DNA of 64,000 nt from UBA8958 sp964571695 (lineage in GTDB: Bacteria > Desulfobacterota > Syntrophia > Syntrophales > UBA8958): positions 23,145 to 87,144 of the forward strand of contig CAZNDG010000009.1 of assembly GCA_964571695.1 (NCBI GenBank). Direction: 5' to 3'. The notes beneath the pieces were generated by a model. The model was given only the letters and a program-made list of their open reading frames with translations. It did no database searches and was not told the DNA's origin. The number at the start of each line of letters is the position of its first letter. The stretch's first letter is position 1. The translations under genes and the position numbers were made by a program. This document shows positions 60,936-64,000 of this stretch, in pieces.

Positions 60936-61607
60936 TCATCCTCTCCGGGAAAGGAAGATAGCATCCCCGGTTTCCCTTCCTTTCCGTTCGTCTTCTTCCC
61001 GAATGAGGCGGATGATCTCCGCCACCTTGGCCGGATCCTTCACCCCCGGTGCCGTCTCCACACCGCTGTTGATGTCCACGGCCCGGGGCTTGACCTTCCA
61101 CAGGGCGGCGTGGATGTTTTTGACGTTGAGCCCTCCGGCCAGGATCACCCGCCCGGTTTTCCCGAGCCGGGCCGCCAGTTCCCAGGAGGCCGATTTCCCT
61201 GTTCCCCCGTAGCGGTCTCCGTCCCGGGCATCCACGAGGATCGCCGCCGCGGGGTAAAGGACTGCCCGGTGGAGATCCGCCGCCGCCGTCAGGGGGAGGG
61301 CCTTGATCAGGAGGTTGCGGTCGGCAATGCCCCGGCAGTAGGCCGGACTTTCATCGCCGTGAAGCTGGAGCATATCCAGACCGCAGGTTGTCGCCGTCTC
61401 CCTGATCACCGCTGCCTCCTCGTTGACGAAGACCCCGACCTTGCAGACCCGGTCGGGCAGGCGGGCAATGATTGCCGCGGCGGCCGCCGGGGAGATGCCG
61501 CGGGGACTTGTCCGGTAAAAGATGAATCCCAGGGCGTCGGCTCCGCAGGCGGCGGCGTGTGTGGCGTCTTCCAGGCTGGTGATGCCGCAGATCTTGATTT
61601 CGGTCAT
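60936..61607 (-). CDS. trpF: Phosphoribosylanthranilate isomerase
   Basis: TIM-barrel protein of 223 residues for the third tryptophan step. The start is MTEIKICGIT with catalytic Cys7. The catalytic Asp is in LVDARDGDRYGGTG and the phosphate loop in LAGGLNVKNI. It overlaps trpC by four bases. The last residues (DERKGRETGDAIFLSRRG) are a non-conserved tail. Confidence 0.95.
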   Translation of the reverse strand: MTEIKICGITSLEDATHAAACGADALGFIFYRTSPRGISPAAAAAIIARLPDRVCKVGVFVNEEAAVIRETATTCGLDMLQLHGDESPAYCRGIADRNLLIKALPLTAAADLHRAVLYPAAAILVDARDGDRYGGTGKSASWELAARLGKTGRVILAGGLNVKNIHAALWKVKPRAVDINSGVETAPGVKDPAKVAEIIRLIREEDERKGRETGDAIFLSRRG

Positions 61608-62398
61608 GATCGGCCTTCCTCTCCCCGCAGTTCCCGCAGTTTTCTCCCCATGTCTTCCGACCGCATCAGGGTCTCGCCGACCAGCAAGGCGTCATAACCG
61701 GCCTGCCGCAGCCGCTCCACATCCCGGCGGCCGGTGATGCCGCTTTCGCTCACCTTGACGACTCCCGCGGGGATCAGCGGGGCCAGGCTCAGGGAAGTCC
61801 CGAGTTCGGTGACGAAAGTGGCGAGATTGCGGTTGTTGACCCCGATCGCCGGCGCTCCGGCGGCCAGGCTCCGTGCCAGGTCCTCTTCGTCGTGCACCTC
61901 CACCAGCGGTGTCATGCCCAGCTCCCGGGTCAGGGCAATTAGCTCCGCCAGGATTTCATCAGGTAAGACCCGGGCGATCAGGAGGAGGGCGTCGCCGCCG
62001 AGACAGCGCGTTTCGTAAATCTGGTAAGGATCGACAAGGAAGTCCTTTCTCAACAGCGGGATGCCCGCCGTCTTCCTGATTTCCGCAAGGTAACGGCCAT
62101 CGCCCTGGAAGAAGGACCGTTCCGTGAGGACCGAGATCGCCGCCGCGCCGTTCGCCTCATAGACTGCGGCGATGGCGGAGGGATCGAAATCCTCCCGGAT
62201 GACCCCCCGGGATGGCGAGGCCTTTTTTATCTCCGCGATAATGGCGCCCGTCCCGCCCCGGATCGCGGCAAGAAAATCCCGGACCGGCGGAAGTTTGCAA
62301 AGTATGGCCTGCATCTCTCGCAGCGGCGCCAGCCTTTTCGTTTCGGCAAGCTCCCCTTCTTTTGCCGCCACAATTTTTTCTAAAAAATTATTTTCCAT
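61604..62398 (-). CDS. trpC: Indole-3-glycerol phosphate synthase
   Basis: TIM-barrel enzyme of 264 residues that closes the indole ring. Catalytic Lys and Glu are in IAEIKKASPSRG and VEVHDEEDLA; GVNNRNL and SESGI are also conserved. It overlaps trpF at its stop (ATGA). The upstream gene trpD is separated by 177 bases holding a MITE. Confidence 0.96.
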   Translation of the reverse strand: MENNFLEKIVAAKEGELAETKRLAPLREMQAILCKLPPVRDFLAAIRGGTGAIIAEIKKASPSRGVIREDFDPSAIAAVYEANGAAAISVLTERSFFQGDGRYLAEIRKTAGIPLLRKDFLVDPYQIYETRCLGGDALLLIARVLPDEILAELIALTRELGMTPLVEVHDEEDLARSLAAGAPAIGVNNRNLATFVTELGTSLSLAPLIPAGVVKVSESGITGRRDVERLRQAGYDALLVGETLMRSEDMGRKLRELRGEEGRS

Positions 62399-62446
62399 CG
62401 CATCCTGCTTGATGAACCAGTAAAGACCAAAATATTGGTTATAATT

Positions 62447-62571
62447 GATGGCATCGTAAAAAGATCCGCAGGCAAGGCGCGCAAATCCTGAGGACTGAGG
62501 CGTACCTGGCGTACGCCGCAGGGAGGGGGAATGCAGTGTGACGCCGCATCTGGACTTTTTCCGATGCCGTC
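62447..62571 (-). mobile_element. MITE-like element, copy 2, between trpD and trpC
   Basis: About 125 bases with terminal inverted repeats (GATGGCATCGTAAAAAG and CTTTTTCCGATGCCGTC), an inner GCGTAC...GTACGC dyad, and no coding potential. Its reverse complement aligns with 21957-22082. It lies only four bases beyond the trpD stop. Confidence 0.75.
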
Positions 62572-62575
62572 CTTC

Positions 62576-63589
62576 TCAACTGTTGGACATTTCGATCAGC
62601 CCCTGGAGCTTCCGGCGGGCCCCGCCCTCGTCGATACATGCCTCCGCCACCGCTATGCCCTCCCGGAGGGTTTCCGCCCTCCCACCGGCGACGATGGCCA
62701 GGGCGGCATTCAGGACGACAATCCGGCGGCGGGTTCCCCTGTCCATTCCGGTCAATATATCGGTGGTTATCCGGGCATTGGCGGCGGCATCGCCGCCCCG
62801 GAGATCTGCGTCCGGGACGACATCCCCGAACAGGTCCGTCGGATCCAGATTGTAAGTGATGATCTCCCCCTCCCGGAGTTCCGCCACCCGGGTCTCGCCT
62901 GTAATCGTCGCCTCGTCGAGACCGTCGGCGCCGTGTACGATAAAGGCCCGCTTGGTCCCAAGATTTTTCAGGACGGTGGCAAACATCTCCGTAAGCTTGG
63001 CGTCATAGACGCCGATGAGTTGGCAGGTGGCCCCGGCGGGATTGGTCAGTGGACCCAGCATATTGAAAATGGTCCGGATACCGATCTCCCGACGGGGGCC
63101 GATAGCGTACTTCATGGCTCCGTGGAGCTTCGGGGCGAAGAGAAACCCGATGCCCAACTGCTGGACGCACTCCTCCACGATCTCCGGCTGGGCGTCGATA
63201 TTCACCCCCAGGGCTTCCAGGACGTCGGCGCTGCCACAGCCACTGGATACGGCCCGGTTGCCGTGCTTGGCCACGGTCAGCCCCGCCGCCGCCACCACGA
63301 AAGCGGCGGTGGTGGAGATATTGAAGGTATTGCGGCCGTCTCCGCCGGTGCCGCAGGTATCGACGATGGTGGAGGACCGGGCGTCGATGCGGGCGGCCTT
63401 CTGCCGCATCACCCGGGCGGCGCCGGTGACCTCCTCACTGGTTTCCCCCTTCAGGCGCAGGGCCGTCATGAAGGCGCCGATTTGGGCCGGCGTGGCCTGG
63501 CCTTCCATGATCTCCGTCATTACCGCCACCATCTCCACCTCCCGCAGGTCGGTTCCCCCGACTGCCTTGGCTATTGCTTCCTTGATCAT
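62576..63589 (-). CDS. trpD: Anthranilate phosphoribosyltransferase
   Basis: Protein of 337 residues transferring phosphoribose to anthranilate. The PRPP loop is CGTGGDGRNTFNIST and the anthranilate side includes KHGNRAVSSGCGSADVLEALG. GGAAGGAAA just before ATG 63589 fixes the start; the longer frame to 63811 has no support. Confidence 0.96.
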   Translation of the reverse strand: MIKEAIAKAVGGTDLREVEMVAVMTEIMEGQATPAQIGAFMTALRLKGETSEEVTGAARVMRQKAARIDARSSTIVDTCGTGGDGRNTFNISTTAAFVVAAAGLTVAKHGNRAVSSGCGSADVLEALGVNIDAQPEIVEECVQQLGIGFLFAPKLHGAMKYAIGPRREIGIRTIFNMLGPLTNPAGATCQLIGVYDAKLTEMFATVLKNLGTKRAFIVHGADGLDEATITGETRVAELREGEIITYNLDPTDLFGDVVPDADLRGGDAAANARITTDILTGMDRGTRRRIVVLNAALAIVAGGRAETLREGIAVAEACIDEGGARRKLQGLIEMSNS

Positions 63590-63861
63590 TTTCCTTCCTC
63601 CTTCAAAACTGTGCTGGATACGCAAAATATTTGTCTGATAAATCTCGTGGCGCCCGTTGCCGCGCCCCTTCGTTTTGCCCTCTAACGGGCAAAAGAGGTT
63701 AGTATATCCTATCCGAGAACGTGAACCGGCATTTTTCCCTTTACTTCCGGGTGTCCGTCCGACGGGAAGGGCGCCGCCGGGCATCATTCCCGTCATGGTC
63801 CGCCTTCCCAACGTTCCTAACCTTGCGACGGGAGCTAAGGATCAGGAGCCGCAACGGCGCC

Positions 63862-63999
63862 TCAGGCCGCCTGGGCGCAGTTCTTGCCGCCGTCCGCCAG
63901 ATTCAGGAAATTCCTGATGATCCGCTTGCCCTGGGGGGTGAGGATCGATTCCGGATGGAACTGAATCCCCTCTACGGGAAATTCCCGGTGGCGAAGCCC
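63862..63999 (-). CDS. trpG: Anthranilate synthase glutamine amidotransferase subunit, C-terminal part only
   Basis: The last 45 residues, from RHREFPVEGIQFHPESILTPQG (key part GIQFHPESIL) to the stop at 63862; the rest lies beyond the window edge. The His and Glu of HPES are part of the amidotransferase triad. It is TrpG or PabA; the trpD neighbour favours TrpG. The 272 bases between it and trpD hold nothing recognisable. Confidence 0.88.
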   Translation of the reverse strand, partial: GLRHREFPVEGIQFHPESILTPQGKRIIRNFLNLADGGKNCAQAA

Positions 64000-64000
64000 C

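Noticed and set aside
1..64000. tRNA and rRNA genes
   Set aside because: No cloverleaf with a GGTTCGAATCC-type T arm, and no rRNA-like stretch, was recognised on either strand by eye; a tRNAscan-type run would settle this.

Overview
The window is GC-rich, gene-dense DNA (about 60% G+C by eye) from a Gram-negative bacterium. It carries two outer-membrane lipid-transport (MCE) systems, an RND efflux pump, an acetate kinase/PduL enzyme, a molybdopterin oxidoreductase, a fungal-type ketol-acid reductoisomerase and complete ilv and trp gene sets. Together these suggest a strictly anaerobic, Syntrophales-like deltaproteobacterium (Desulfobacterota); that placement is inference, since no rRNA is present. 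A run of exactly 100 N at 5844-5943 shows this is a scaffold, probably from a metagenome.

Layout. 1-12.2 kb: the end of era, a minus-strand pqi operon (PqiA split into two genes, then pqiB and pqiC), an AI-2E-type permease, the assembly gap, and a three-gene RND pump. 12.4-21.1 kb: a tightly packed operon that starts with a three-part fusion (cyclic-nucleotide-binding-like domain, acetate kinase, PduL phosphotransacylase). It continues with a PHA-synthase-like DUF3141 protein and an Mla/Pqi-type lipid ABC transporter. 21.1-31.3 kb: accessory genes, including decayed remnants, a MITE, a secreted thaumatin-like/dockerin-like protein, an isochorismatase-fold hydrolase, a ferritin, a SYLF protein, a CoA-transferase/GNAT fusion, a nitroreductase and a CDF metal exporter. 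31.5-43.1 kb: an amino-acid permease fused to a periplasmic binding domain, operonic with threonine ammonia-lyase, then YchJ, MnmA, an MliC-cupin fusion, an orphan ZnuB-like permease, and a binding protein paired with a hybrid histidine kinase. 43.9-51.5 kb: a molybdopterin oxidoreductase and the ilvBNCD operon behind a branched-chain leader-peptide attenuator. 51.8-58.3 kb: a lower-GC island with a MazF-type toxin/antitoxin pair, transposase and TPR remnants, and an IS607-type transposon (serine recombinase plus TnpB) that splits a fumarylacetoacetate-hydrolase-family gene. 58.7-64 kb: trp genes in the order G-D-C-F-B-A on the minus strand, with a MITE between trpD and trpC.

The most unusual content is the cNBD-AckA-PduL fusion at the head of a lipid-transport operon, the permease-binding-protein fusion next to threonine ammonia-lyase, the tandem-terminator ilv attenuator, the bacterial thaumatin-like protein, and the IS607/TnpB insertion, whose empty site can be reconstructed to the base.
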